In this document: positions 32,293-40,086 of the stretch, piece after piece | How positions within the stretch are numbered: the stretch's first letter is position 1 | Layout: each line of letters starts with the position of its first letter | Assembly (NCBI RefSeq): GCF_022808775.1 | Contig: NZ_JAKZLA010000001.1 | Span: 1-64,000 of the forward strand | Source: Geothrix terrae | GTDB taxonomy: Bacteria > Acidobacteriota > Holophagae > Holophagales > Holophagaceae | Direction of reading: 5' to 3' | DNA: 64,000 nt | Position numbers and translations under genes: made by a program | The notes under the pieces: generated by a model | The model's database searches: none | What the model was told of the DNA's origin: nothing | The model's input: the letters and a program-made list of their open reading frames with translations, nothing else

Positions 32293-33081
32293 ATGTTGGG
32301 ACCGAGGTACCACAGGACAGGTGTATCCGTGGCGGCGACGCTGCTGGCGCTCACGGCCTGCACGCGGGCGCCGCGCCGGTACGTGGAGCGGCCCTCCTCC
32401 AGTCCGGTGGTGGCGCGGGCCATCCCCCGGCTGGGCTACACCCTGCAGGCCGGCGCCTTCGCCAAGGTGGAGAACGCGGCGCGCTTCGCCCAGGCGCTGC
32501 AGGCGCAGGGGCTGGAGGCGGCCTATTACAGCTCGGAGGACGGCCTCTTCCGAGTGCGCTTCGGGGACTTCGCCACCAAGGAGAAGGCCCGGGCCCGCGG
32601 CGAGGCCCTGAAGGCCGCTGGGGTGATCGAGGCGTTCTGGGTGGTGGCCCCGGACGGATCGGCCCCGGGGGCCTATGGGCGCCCCCGGGTCCATCCGGAG
32701 GACGAGCGGGGCCTGCGGGTCGGCCTGGTGGATGCCGCCAGGGGCTACCTGGGCGTGCCCTACCTGTTCGGGGGCACCACGGAGAAGGGCTTCGATTGCA
32801 GCGGCCTCACCGGCGCCGTGTACCGGCTCAACGGTTTGAAGCTGCCGCGTTCCTCCCAGGCCCAGTTCGACGCGGGCCGCCCCGTGGACCTGGACGGAGC
32901 CCGGGCGGGGGATCTGCTCTTCTTCGCCACGAACGGGGGCGGCCGGGTGAGCCATGTGGCGCTGTACCTGGGGGATGGGGCCTTCATCCACGCGCCGCGC
33001 CCGGGGCAGGGCATCCGCCAGGACCGGCTCTCGGACCGCTACTACAGCCGGGCCTTCGTGGGGGCCCGGAGCTACCTCTAG
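32293..33081 (+). CDS. Lipoprotein with SPOR and NlpC/P60 endopeptidase domains
   Basis: 262 residues. A lipoprotein signal (LLALTACTR) is followed by a SPOR domain (about 48-125, LGYTLQAGAFAKVENAARFAQALQAQG), which binds denuded peptidoglycan at the septum. A C-terminal NlpC/P60 domain (about 140-262) has the catalytic Cys in GFDCSGLTGAVY (near 169) and His in RVSHVALYLGDG. It would cut peptide crosslinks or stems in the periplasm, probably at division sites. Confidence 0.92.
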   Translation: MLGPRYHRTGVSVAATLLALTACTRAPRRYVERPSSSPVVARAIPRLGYTLQAGAFAKVENAARFAQALQAQGLEAAYYSSEDGLFRVRFGDFATKEKARARGEALKAAGVIEAFWVVAPDGSAPGAYGRPRVHPEDERGLRVGLVDAARGYLGVPYLFGGTTEKGFDCSGLTGAVYRLNGLKLPRSSQAQFDAGRPVDLDGARAGDLLFFATNGGGRVSHVALYLGDGAFIHAPRPGQGIRQDRLSDRYYSRAFVGARSYL

Positions 33082-33241
33082 AATCGCCCTGGAAATAAAT
33101 TCGTCGATTTTTTGAAAATTGGATGCGGAATGGCCTTAGACTGGAAATCGCCCGCCGGTCGTGCGGGTATCAAAAAGCGTTGCTGCCTCGCCTGGAAGGA
33201 ACAATGCATCTACATCCAGGACGAAGAAAGCAGGTAGTTAC
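33082..33241 (+). promoter_or_regulatory. Long 5' leader of the cold-shock gene
   Basis: 160 bp without an ORF precede cspA-type gene 33,242. Cold-shock mRNAs commonly have long structured leaders controlling their stability and translation. I see the A/T-rich TTGAAAATTGG area near 33,111-33,121 as a possible promoter, but no defined boxes. No riboswitch consensus recognised. Confidence 0.35.
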
Positions 33242-33445
33242 ATGGCTCAAGGAACCGTGAAGTGGTTCAACGCCGAAAAGGGTTTCGGATTCATCACCCC
33301 CGATGACGGAGGTGCGGATCTGTTTGTTCATCACTCCGCCATCGAGACCACGGGTTTCCGCACCCTGGACGAGAACCAGCGCGTGAGCTTCAACGTGGGT
33401 CAGGGCCAGAAGGGCCCCCAGGCCACCAACGTCACCAAGATCTAA
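33242..33445 (+). CDS. Cold-shock protein (CspA family)
   Basis: 67-residue single-stranded nucleic acid chaperone with OB fold. RNP1 is KGFGFIT and RNP2 is DLFVHHSAI, following the opening [10 protein letters not shown]. The length matches CspA proteins. It has its own long leader and a strong terminator, so it is monocistronic. Confidence 0.97.
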   Translation: MAQGTVKWFNAEKGFGFITPDDGGADLFVHHSAIETTGFRTLDENQRVSFNVGQGQKGPQATNVTKI

Positions 33446-33463
33446 CCGTACCGTTCACACTGG

Positions 33464-33493
33464 ATCGGCCTCCTTCGGGGGGCCGATTTCTTT
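33464..33493 (+). terminator. Rho-independent terminator of the cold-shock gene
   Basis: Ten-pair stem (ATCGGCCTCC with GGGGGCCGAT, one wobble) around a TTCG tetraloop, followed by TTCTTTTT. Confidence 0.9.
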
Positions 33494-33587
33494 TTCCGGG
33501 GCCCGCCACGGCCGGTCCCGTTCAGCTTATTTCCTTGGCCCGAAAGGCCTCCGACCGTATTCTGGTCCCTTGCGCAAGGAGGAGCCC

Positions 33588-33935
33588 ATGGCTCACGAAG
33601 GTCACGAACACGGACCGGACTGCAACCACGATCACGACGATTCCTTTGAAATCGAAGTCGTTGAACTCGAAGACGAGAATGGCGAGAAGGAAGAGTTCGC
33701 GATTCTGGAAGAGCTCGAGTTCGAGGGTCGCGACTTCGCGATTCTGGCCCCCCTGGCCGAGCTGCAGGCCCAGGAGGACGGCACTGCCGACCCCGAGGAG
33801 GGCCTGAGCCTGGAGATCTTCGAGGTGAAGGACGACATGTTCACCCCCCTCGAGGACGAGGAGCTGGCCGAGCGCCTCATGAAGCACCTCGACGAGCAGG
33901 AAGCCAAGCTCAAGGCCGAGGAAGAGAAGGACTGA
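33588..33935 (+). CDS. DUF1292 family acidic protein
   Basis: 115 residues, strongly acidic. A His-rich N-terminus (HEGHEHGPDCNHDHDD) could bind metal. The DUF1292 core is FEIEVVELEDENGEKEEFAILEELEFEGRDFAILAPL. AAGGAGG shortly before the ATG at 33,588 sets the start over an upstream TTG. Function of the family unknown. Confidence 0.85.
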   Translation: MAHEGHEHGPDCNHDHDDSFEIEVVELEDENGEKEEFAILEELEFEGRDFAILAPLAELQAQEDGTADPEEGLSLEIFEVKDDMFTPLEDEELAERLMKHLDEQEAKLKAEEEKD

Positions 33936-33956
33936 GCGCCACACCCATCATCCGTA

Positions 33957-33982
33957 CGAAGGCCCCCGGTCGGGGGCCTTCG
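33957..33982. terminator. GC-rich hairpin after the DUF1292 gene
   Basis: Perfect 11-bp stem CGAAGGCCCCC / GGGGGCCTTCG with a 4-nt loop. No T run follows, so termination may be partial; the next gene starts about 33 bp later on the same strand. Confidence 0.55.
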
Positions 33983-34014
33983 TGCGTAGCGGGAAGAGCC
34001 GGTACTCTGGAGGG

Positions 34015-35967
34015 ATGCTGTCTGATCCCGTCTTCTTCGATGGCCGAGTGCTTTTCCTCACGGAGGATCCGGAAGGGATCCGCCGCCAGCTCGCCGGCGA
34101 AGACCTGGCGCCGGACCAAGCGCTTCCCCTGCGGGACCAGATCAGCACGGACGAGATCACGCCGGCCTTCATCTGCTACCACTACGACGAGAAGCTGGGC
34201 GACTTCCCTTACCTGGGTCTGAAGTGCGGCGAGGCCTTCCCGGTGAAGGAGGGCTCCGTGCGAGCGGGTGGCTTCGCGGTGAGTGTGGCGGGCAAGCGCC
34301 GGGGCAAGGGCAGCAGCCGCGAGGCCAGCCCCTACGCCGAGTGGTGCGCGGGTATCCGCCTGGTGATCGCCGAGAGCTTCGAGCGCATCTACCGCCAGAA
34401 CTGCCAGAACCTGGGCCTGCTCGCCAGCACGGACTTCGGGCTGATCCCGCGGATCCGCCGAGGCGAGGCGATCCCCCTTTCCGAGTTCACGGCGGGCCTG
34501 GATCCCGTCACGGCGGAGATTGTCCGGCGGGGCGGCCTCTTCGCCTACAACGCCGCCCGGATGAAGGGCGAGGTGAAACCGCTGCTGCCCGCCCATGAGC
34601 CACGTCCCATGACCTACGCCGAGAAGCTGCTGGCGCGGCACGCCGTGGTGGACGCCGCTGCGGGGCAGGTGGGCCTGCCCGCCGTGGCGCCCGGCGACGG
34701 CCTCTTCGTGCAGGCTGACTGGCGCTTCAGTCATGAGTACGTGACGCCCATGGCGGCCAGCTTCTTGGAGAAGGCCCTGGGGCCGGATGCCGTGCTGCGC
34801 GATCCGGCCTCCATCCTCGCCTTCCGCGACCACCTCACCTTCCTGCGCCACAGCATGAAGGCCGAGCACCGGGCCCTGGGACTGCTCGCGGTCGCCGAGG
34901 GCCTGAAGCCCGCGCAGGAGGCCTTCTGCGCGAAGCACGGCATCCGGCTCCACGGGGAGCTGGCGGACGGCTCCGGCAGCGAGGGCATCTGCCACGCGCT
35001 CATGGCCGAGCGCTACGCCCTGCCGGGCCAGGTGGTGGTGGGCACGGACTCGCACACGCCCCACGCCGGGGCGCTGGGCTGCCTGGCCTTCGGTGTCGGC
35101 ACCACGGACATCGCCAACGCCTGGGTGACGGGTGATGTGCGGGTCACCGTGCCGCCCACGCTGCGGGTGCGCCTGGACGGGCGCCTGCGCCCTGGCGTCT
35201 CTGCCAAGGACCTGGTGCTGCACCTGCTGGCCCAGCCCCTCATCCGCGAAGGCGGCGCCATCGGCCACGTCATCGAGTACCAGGGTGAGGCCCTGCGGGA
35301 CTTGGACACGGACGAGCGGGCCACCCTCACCAACATGGCGGCGGAGATCGGCGGCTTCACGGGCCTCATCGCGCCGGACGCCGAGACCGTGCGCTTCGTG
35401 AAGGAGCGCCGGGGCGTGGAGATCACGCTGGAATCCTGGATGTGCGGTGACGAGGGCGCCGAGTACGCCCACACCCTGGAGGTGGATTGCGCGGCGCTGG
35501 GTCCCATGCTGGCCCGCCCGGGCGACCCGGGGAACGGCGTGGCCCTGGCGGATCTGGACGGGGCCGTGCCCATCCACATCGCCTACCTGGGCAGCTGCAC
35601 CGGCGGCAAGCGCGAGGACCTGCGCCGGGCCTATGAGGTGGTGCAGGCCGCGGCGGCGGAAGGGCGACGCGTGCCCGAGGGCGTGCGGTTCTTCGTGCAG
35701 TGCGGCAGCGAGGACGTGCGTCGCCACGCCGAGGAGCAGGGCTGGCTCGCGGCCTTCGAGGCCGTGGGGGCCGTGGTGCTGGGCAGCTCCTGCGGCGCCT
35801 GCATCAATGCGGGGCCCGGGGTGTCCACCCGGCCCGACGAGGTGACCATCAGCGCCATCAACCGCAACTTCCCCGGCCGCAGCGGCCCGGGCCAGATGTG
35901 GCTGGCCAGCCCCGCCACCGTCGCCGCCAGCGCCCTGGCCGGGTGCATCGCGGAGGCGGAGGCGTGA
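34015..35967 (+). CDS. Aconitase-family hydro-lyase with N-terminal swivel domain
   Basis: 650 residues. The first 200 or so form a LeuD/swivel-like domain (RDQISTDEITPAFI, KCGEAFPVKEGSVRAGGFAVSVAGKRRGKGSSREASPY). The catalytic aconitase region follows, with VGTDSHTPHAGALGCLAFGVGTTD and [4Fe-4S] cysteines in YLGSCTGGK (near 526) and SSCGACINAGP (near 592-595). Swivel-first order is the reverse of AcnA/LeuCD fusions and resembles AcnB without its HEAT domain. The substrate is undetermined: aconitate, isopropylmalate or another hydroxy acid. GGAGGG abuts the ATG at 34,015 with no spacer, an unusual arrangement. The stop overlaps the next start (GTGA). Confidence 0.82.
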   Translation: MLSDPVFFDGRVLFLTEDPEGIRRQLAGEDLAPDQALPLRDQISTDEITPAFICYHYDEKLGDFPYLGLKCGEAFPVKEGSVRAGGFAVSVAGKRRGKGSSREASPYAEWCAGIRLVIAESFERIYRQNCQNLGLLASTDFGLIPRIRRGEAIPLSEFTAGLDPVTAEIVRRGGLFAYNAARMKGEVKPLLPAHEPRPMTYAEKLLARHAVVDAAAGQVGLPAVAPGDGLFVQADWRFSHEYVTPMAASFLEKALGPDAVLRDPASILAFRDHLTFLRHSMKAEHRALGLLAVAEGLKPAQEAFCAKHGIRLHGELADGSGSEGICHALMAERYALPGQVVVGTDSHTPHAGALGCLAFGVGTTDIANAWVTGDVRVTVPPTLRVRLDGRLRPGVSAKDLVLHLLAQPLIREGGAIGHVIEYQGEALRDLDTDERATLTNMAAEIGGFTGLIAPDAETVRFVKERRGVEITLESWMCGDEGAEYAHTLEVDCAALGPMLARPGDPGNGVALADLDGAVPIHIAYLGSCTGGKREDLRRAYEVVQAAAAEGRRVPEGVRFFVQCGSEDVRRHAEEQGWLAAFEAVGAVVLGSSCGACINAGPGVSTRPDEVTISAINRNFPGRSGPGQMWLASPATVAASALAGCIAEAEA

Positions 35968-37898
35968 TCGATCCGGTGCTCGCCGCCCGCTACCGCGCCC
36001 TGGTGCTGGCGAACCTCGCCCGGCCGGGCGCGCCGGCCTGGGATCCGCAGGGGCCTGTGGCCGTGGTGGATGTGGCCCGCCAGCGCCTGGGCCTGCTGGA
36101 GGGCGGCCGCCTGGTCTTCGAGGCCGTCATCTCCACGGCGAGGAACGGCCTGGGCTGCGAGGAGAACTCCTACCGCACACCCACGGGCTGGCACCGCATC
36201 CTCGCGCGCATCGGCGAGGGGGCCGAGCCCGGCGCGGTGTTCAAGGCCCAGCAGCCCACCGGCGAGGTGTGGCGGGGCGAGGCCCGGGAGGAGGACCTCA
36301 TCCTCACCCGCGTGCTCACCCTGGACGGGCTGGAGGAGGGTTGGAACCGCGGGCCGGGGCGGGATTCGCGGCTGCGCTGGATCTACCTCCACGGCACCAA
36401 CCAGGAGCACGAGCTGGGCACGCCCGTGTCCCATGGCTGCGTGCGCCTCTCCAACGCCGATGTGGTGGATCTCTTCGGCCGCCTCGCGGAGGGTGATCCC
36501 GTGCTCATCGCCGAGGATCTGCCGGGCGACGAGTTCGGCCTGGGTCGCCTGCACTTCGCGGGTGTGGCGGGCAGCGGCATGAGCGCCCTGGCCCAGTTCG
36601 CGGCCATGAAGGGCGGCCGGGCCAGCGGCAGCGACCGCAGCTTCGACCGGGGCCAGCGGCCCGGAGCCCGGGCGCAGCTGGAGGCCCTGGGCGTGGTCAT
36701 CCACCCCCAGGACGGCTCGGGCCTCGAAGGCGACTGCGCGGCCCTGGTGGTCTCCACGGCCGTGGAGGACGAGGTGCCGGACGTGGCGGCGGCCCGGCGC
36801 CTGGGCGTGCCCGTGCTGCACCGCTCGGAGCTGCTGGCTCACGTGGTGGCGAAGTACCGCACGGTGGCGGTGACGGGCACCAGCGGCAAGTCCACCACCA
36901 CGGCCATGGTCTTCGAGATCCTGCGGGGCGCGGGGCGCGATCCCTCCGTCATCACCGGCGGCGAGCTGGTGGCCCTCCAGCGGGAGGGCCGCTGGGGTAA
37001 CGCCTGGGCCGGCGCGTCGGACCTGCTGGTGATCGAGGCCGACGAGAGCGACGGCTCCGTGGTGCGCTACCGCGCGGCCGTGGGCGTGATCCTCAACCTC
37101 CAGAAGGATCACAAGGAAATGGATGCCGTCGCGGAGATGTTCCGCGCCTTCCGGGCCCAGGTGCGCGAGGCCGCCGTGGTGGGCGAGGCGGAGAACCTGC
37201 GGGCGTTCGCCGTGGGCGCGATCACCTTCGGGTTCGGGGAGAAGGCCGGCTTGCGGGCCGAAGGCTTGTCGCTTGAGGCGGAAAGCTCCGCTTTCCGCGC
37301 AGGTGGAAAGGACTTTGTCCTTCCTGTGCCTGGGGTCCACAACGTGGAGGACGCCCTGGCGGCCCTCGCGGCTTGTCAGGCGCTGGGCGTTCCTCTGGAG
37401 GACATGGTCGTGCCCTTGGCGGCCTTCCAGGGGGTGGCGCGGCGCTTCCAGGTGCTGGGTGAGCGGCGCGGCGTGACGGTGGTGGACGACTTCGGTCACA
37501 ACCCCGCCAAGGTGACGGCCTCGATCCGTGCGGCCCACCTCCGCACGGTGGCCACCGGCGGCCGGGTGCTGGCGGTGTTCCAGCCTCATGGCTTCGGACC
37601 CCTGAAGTTCCTCCGGGCGGAGTTCGTGGAGACCTTCGCCACCGAGCTGGCGCCCCAGGACCGCCTCTGGTTCCTGGACGTGTTTTACGCCGGCGGCACG
37701 GCCGCGCGGGACATCACCAGCGCCGAAGTGGTGGCCGAGATCGCCGCGAGAGGCGCCGCCGCCCAAGCCGCGCCCTCGCGGGAATGGCTCGTGGAGCGTC
37801 TGGCCACCGAAGCAAAGGCGGGTGACCTCATCCTGGTGATGGGGGCGCGGGATCCGTCGCTCACGGACCTGGCGAGGGCCATCCTCGCCGCCCTCTGA
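35964..37898 (+). CDS. L,D-transpeptidase / Mur-ligase fusion protein
   Basis: 644 residues from a GTG overlapping the previous stop. Residues about 20-180 are a YkuD L,D-transpeptidase-type domain with HGTNQEHE and the catalytic VSHGCVRLSN (Cys near 158). From about 193 there is a complete MurC/Mpl-type ligase: Rossmann motif LHFAGVAGSGMSALA, ATP loop TGTSGKSTTT (near 303), EADESDGSVV, and the C-terminal VVDDFGHNPAKV. No signal peptide is present, so the transpeptidase half should sit in the cytoplasm. The ligase half could be Mpl (recycled tripeptide to UDP-MurNAc) or MurC. mazG follows closely. Confidence 0.85.
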   Translation: MIDPVLAARYRALVLANLARPGAPAWDPQGPVAVVDVARQRLGLLEGGRLVFEAVISTARNGLGCEENSYRTPTGWHRILARIGEGAEPGAVFKAQQPTGEVWRGEAREEDLILTRVLTLDGLEEGWNRGPGRDSRLRWIYLHGTNQEHELGTPVSHGCVRLSNADVVDLFGRLAEGDPVLIAEDLPGDEFGLGRLHFAGVAGSGMSALAQFAAMKGGRASGSDRSFDRGQRPGARAQLEALGVVIHPQDGSGLEGDCAALVVSTAVEDEVPDVAAARRLGVPVLHRSELLAHVVAKYRTVAVTGTSGKSTTTAMVFEILRGAGRDPSVITGGELVALQREGRWGNAWAGASDLLVIEADESDGSVVRYRAAVGVILNLQKDHKEMDAVAEMFRAFRAQVREAAVVGEAENLRAFAVGAITFGFGEKAGLRAEGLSLEAESSAFRAGGKDFVLPVPGVHNVEDALAALAACQALGVPLEDMVVPLAAFQGVARRFQVLGERRGVTVVDDFGHNPAKVTASIRAAHLRTVATGGRVLAVFQPHGFGPLKFLRAEFVETFATELAPQDRLWFLDVFYAGGTAARDITSAEVVAEIAARGAAAQAAPSREWLVERLATEAKAGDLILVMGARDPSLTDLARAILAAL

Positions 37899-37924
37899 AC
37901 CGGGCGCTCCGGGTACCCTGGGAC

Positions 37925-38713
37925 ATGGAACCCACGACCCTCCGCGCTGTCATGGCCGCGCTCCGCAAGCCGGAGACGGGCTGCCCCTGGGACCTGAAGC
38001 AGACCCACGCCTCGCTGGCCCGCTACCTGCGCGAGGAGGCGGCGGAGGTGCTGGACGCCCTGGCGGCCCATCAGGCCGGCGACCCCGCCACCGAGGCGCA
38101 CCTCTGCGAGGAGCTGGGCGACCTTTGGTTGCAGATCGCCTTCCACGCCCAACTGGCGTCGGATCGGGGCGCCTGGGACCTCCACGATGTGGAGCGCACA
38201 ATCGTGGAGAAGCTGGTGCGCCGCCATCCGCACGTGTTCGCGGAGGTCGAGGTGGATGGCGCAGAGGAGGTGCTCACCAACTGGGCCGCCATCAAGCGCG
38301 AGGAGAAGGGGCTCCACGGCGGGGATCCGCGCCTGCTGGAGGGCATTCCCGCCTCGCTGTCACCCATGGAGGAGGCCCTGGAGATCGGCCGCCGCTGCGC
38401 GAAGGTGGGCTTCGAGTGGCCCGATCTCGAGGGCGTGCTGGACAAGGTGAAGGAGGAAGTGGCCGAGCTCCAGGCCGAGTCCGAGCCGGGCCGCGTGGAG
38501 GAGGAGTTCGGTGATGTGCTGTTCAGCCTCATGCAGTGGGCCCGCAAGAAGGGCGTGGACCCGGACCGGGCCCTGCGGCGCCAGATGACGCGCTTCAAGG
38601 GCCGCTTCCAGTCTGTGGAAGACGACGCCCGCGCCGCCGGCGGCTGGGAGCACCGTACCCTCGATGAGATGGAAGCCGCCTGGCAGGCCGCCAAACGGAG
38701 GCAGAAGCCATGA
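37925..38713 (+). CDS. mazG: Nucleoside triphosphate pyrophosphohydrolase MazG
   Basis: 262-residue house-cleaning enzyme hydrolysing NTPs/dNTPs to NMP + PPi. It has the two tandem MazG domains of the classical form: N-terminal LRKPETGCPWDLKQTHASLARYLREEAAEVLDAL with EELGDLWLQIAFHAQLA, and C-terminal KVKEEVAELQAE with EEFGDVLFSLMQWARKKG (EExxE and ExxD metal motifs). The stop overlaps the next start (ATGA). Confidence 0.95.
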   Translation: MEPTTLRAVMAALRKPETGCPWDLKQTHASLARYLREEAAEVLDALAAHQAGDPATEAHLCEELGDLWLQIAFHAQLASDRGAWDLHDVERTIVEKLVRRHPHVFAEVEVDGAEEVLTNWAAIKREEKGLHGGDPRLLEGIPASLSPMEEALEIGRRCAKVGFEWPDLEGVLDKVKEEVAELQAESEPGRVEEEFGDVLFSLMQWARKKGVDPDRALRRQMTRFKGRFQSVEDDARAAGGWEHRTLDEMEAAWQAAKRRQKP

Positions 38714-39237
38714 TGGCCCTCGCGCTGCTCGCGTCACGCGGCGGATCCCCGCCCCCGCCTGTGGTCCTGCTGCTGATTCCAGCCGTCTTCCTGCTGGTCT
38801 CCTGGCTCACCAACCGGCTCATGGGCATTCCCGCGCTCTATGCGGCCTTCCCCGCCGATCCCACCGACCCCATCGAGAAGAACCTCGGCTGGCAGCAGGT
38901 GGAGTTCGGCGCCCTGCGCGGCCACTCGCCCGTGTCCCTGAAGGCCGGCCGGCGCTGCCTGCACCTGAAGCAGCCCTTCCCCTTCCAGCCCGCCTGGTGG
39001 CAGGGGCCGGCCAGCATCCCCTGGAACCAGATCCGGATCGAGAAGGAGGCCAGCGGCGACTGGTGGGCCTTCATGAGTGCCGCCGAGTTCCGCCTGGGCG
39101 CCGAGGGGCGGATGATCCGCCTGCGCGGCAAGGCCGCCCGGACCCTTCAGATTCTCGTGCTCGAGAAGCAGGGCACTGGAGGCCAGGCCTTCGCCGCAGG
39201 CCTGCCGCCGGGGCAGGGAGCGATCCGGCCCAGGTGA
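38710..39237 (+). CDS. Hypothetical membrane-anchored protein
   Basis: 175 residues with one N-terminal membrane segment (VVLLLIPAVFLLVSWLT). The rest is a soluble domain with a PH-like feel (ASIPWNQIRIEKEASGDWWAFMSAAEFRLGAEGRMIRLRG). No family assigned. It is translationally coupled to mazG by ATGA and is the last gene of the aconitase/LDT-Mur/mazG unit. Confidence 0.7.
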   Translation: MMALALLASRGGSPPPPVVLLLIPAVFLLVSWLTNRLMGIPALYAAFPADPTDPIEKNLGWQQVEFGALRGHSPVSLKAGRRCLHLKQPFPFQPAWWQGPASIPWNQIRIEKEASGDWWAFMSAAEFRLGAEGRMIRLRGKAARTLQILVLEKQGTGGQAFAAGLPPGQGAIRPR

Positions 39238-39255
39238 ACGGCGGGGGACCCGCGC

Positions 39256-40002
39256 CTATTTCCCGGTCACCTTGGCATCCTCGATGATCACCGCGTAGGT
39301 GTAGCCGGCTCCGAAGTCCTTGTCGGTCTGGACCACGCCGTGGATGGTCACGGTATCGCCCACCGCCACTTCGGCCTGGCTGGTGGCGGTGAGGTCGTTC
39401 GTGCCTTTCTTCGGGTCCCCGCTGCCGTCCTGGAGGTGCAGCCAGTTCTTGCCCATGATGCCCTTGGTGAATTTCACGACCTTGGCGCGCAGCGTGACGC
39501 TCTTCCCTTTGAGGTTCTGTTTCTGGGCCCAGATCTCGGCCACGGTGCGGGCGTCCGCGCCGGAGGCTTTGGCCACCTTCCCGACCTTCACGGGCTTGGC
39601 GGGGCGCCCAGCCTGGCCGTGGGGATTGGCACCAGCCGGAGTCGCGCCCGGGGTGGCGAGGGTGCCGAAGTAGACCTCGGCGAAGGTCCGCTTCAAGGTC
39701 TTGGATTCGAAATTCGTCATCAGCACGGCATTGGCGACGGTGACCTCGGAGCCCTTCTCGGCCTTGGCCTCGGGGACGGCGGTCCACACCTCACCCTTGG
39801 CCGTCTTCAGGCGGAGGTAGCAGTAGGGCGAGGCGTCGAGGCGCTCAAGCACCTTGCCCGTCAGGTCCTCGCCCTGGGGGATCTGGGCTCCCGTGGGATG
39901 AGGCGCGGGCGACGAAGCCTGAGGCGGGGTGGCCGCCGCGGCATCCGGGCTGAAACCTGCCATCACCGAAGCGGCGAGAAGAAGGGAGAGGGCGCTGGAC
40001 AT
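39256..40002 (-). CDS. Periplasmic OB-fold protein (NrfJ-like), two repeats
   Basis: 248 residues with a signal peptide (ALSLLLAASVMAGF). Two related domains: the first (about 45-120, GEDLTGKVLERLDASPYCYLRLKTAKGEVWTAVP ... NAVLMTNFESKTLKRTFAEVYFG) resembles NrfJ-type proteins found with nitrite reductase and other c-type cytochrome systems. The second (about 150-248, KNLKGKSVTLRAKVVKFTKGIMGKNWLHLQDGSG) is an OB-like domain. The DASPYCYLRL phrase with its single Cys is conserved in that group as far as I recall. Function unknown. Confidence 0.72.
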   Translation of the reverse strand: MSSALSLLLAASVMAGFSPDAAAATPPQASSPAPHPTGAQIPQGEDLTGKVLERLDASPYCYLRLKTAKGEVWTAVPEAKAEKGSEVTVANAVLMTNFESKTLKRTFAEVYFGTLATPGATPAGANPHGQAGRPAKPVKVGKVAKASGADARTVAEIWAQKQNLKGKSVTLRAKVVKFTKGIMGKNWLHLQDGSGDPKKGTNDLTATSQAEVAVGDTVTIHGVVQTDKDFGAGYTYAVIIEDAKVTGK

Positions 40003-40086
40003 GGGGGACCTTTCGAGTGATGAAGCGGAACATGGATCGGGCCGGGAGGTGGAATGATTCCGGTTGGCCCGTGGGGCCCGCCCTGA

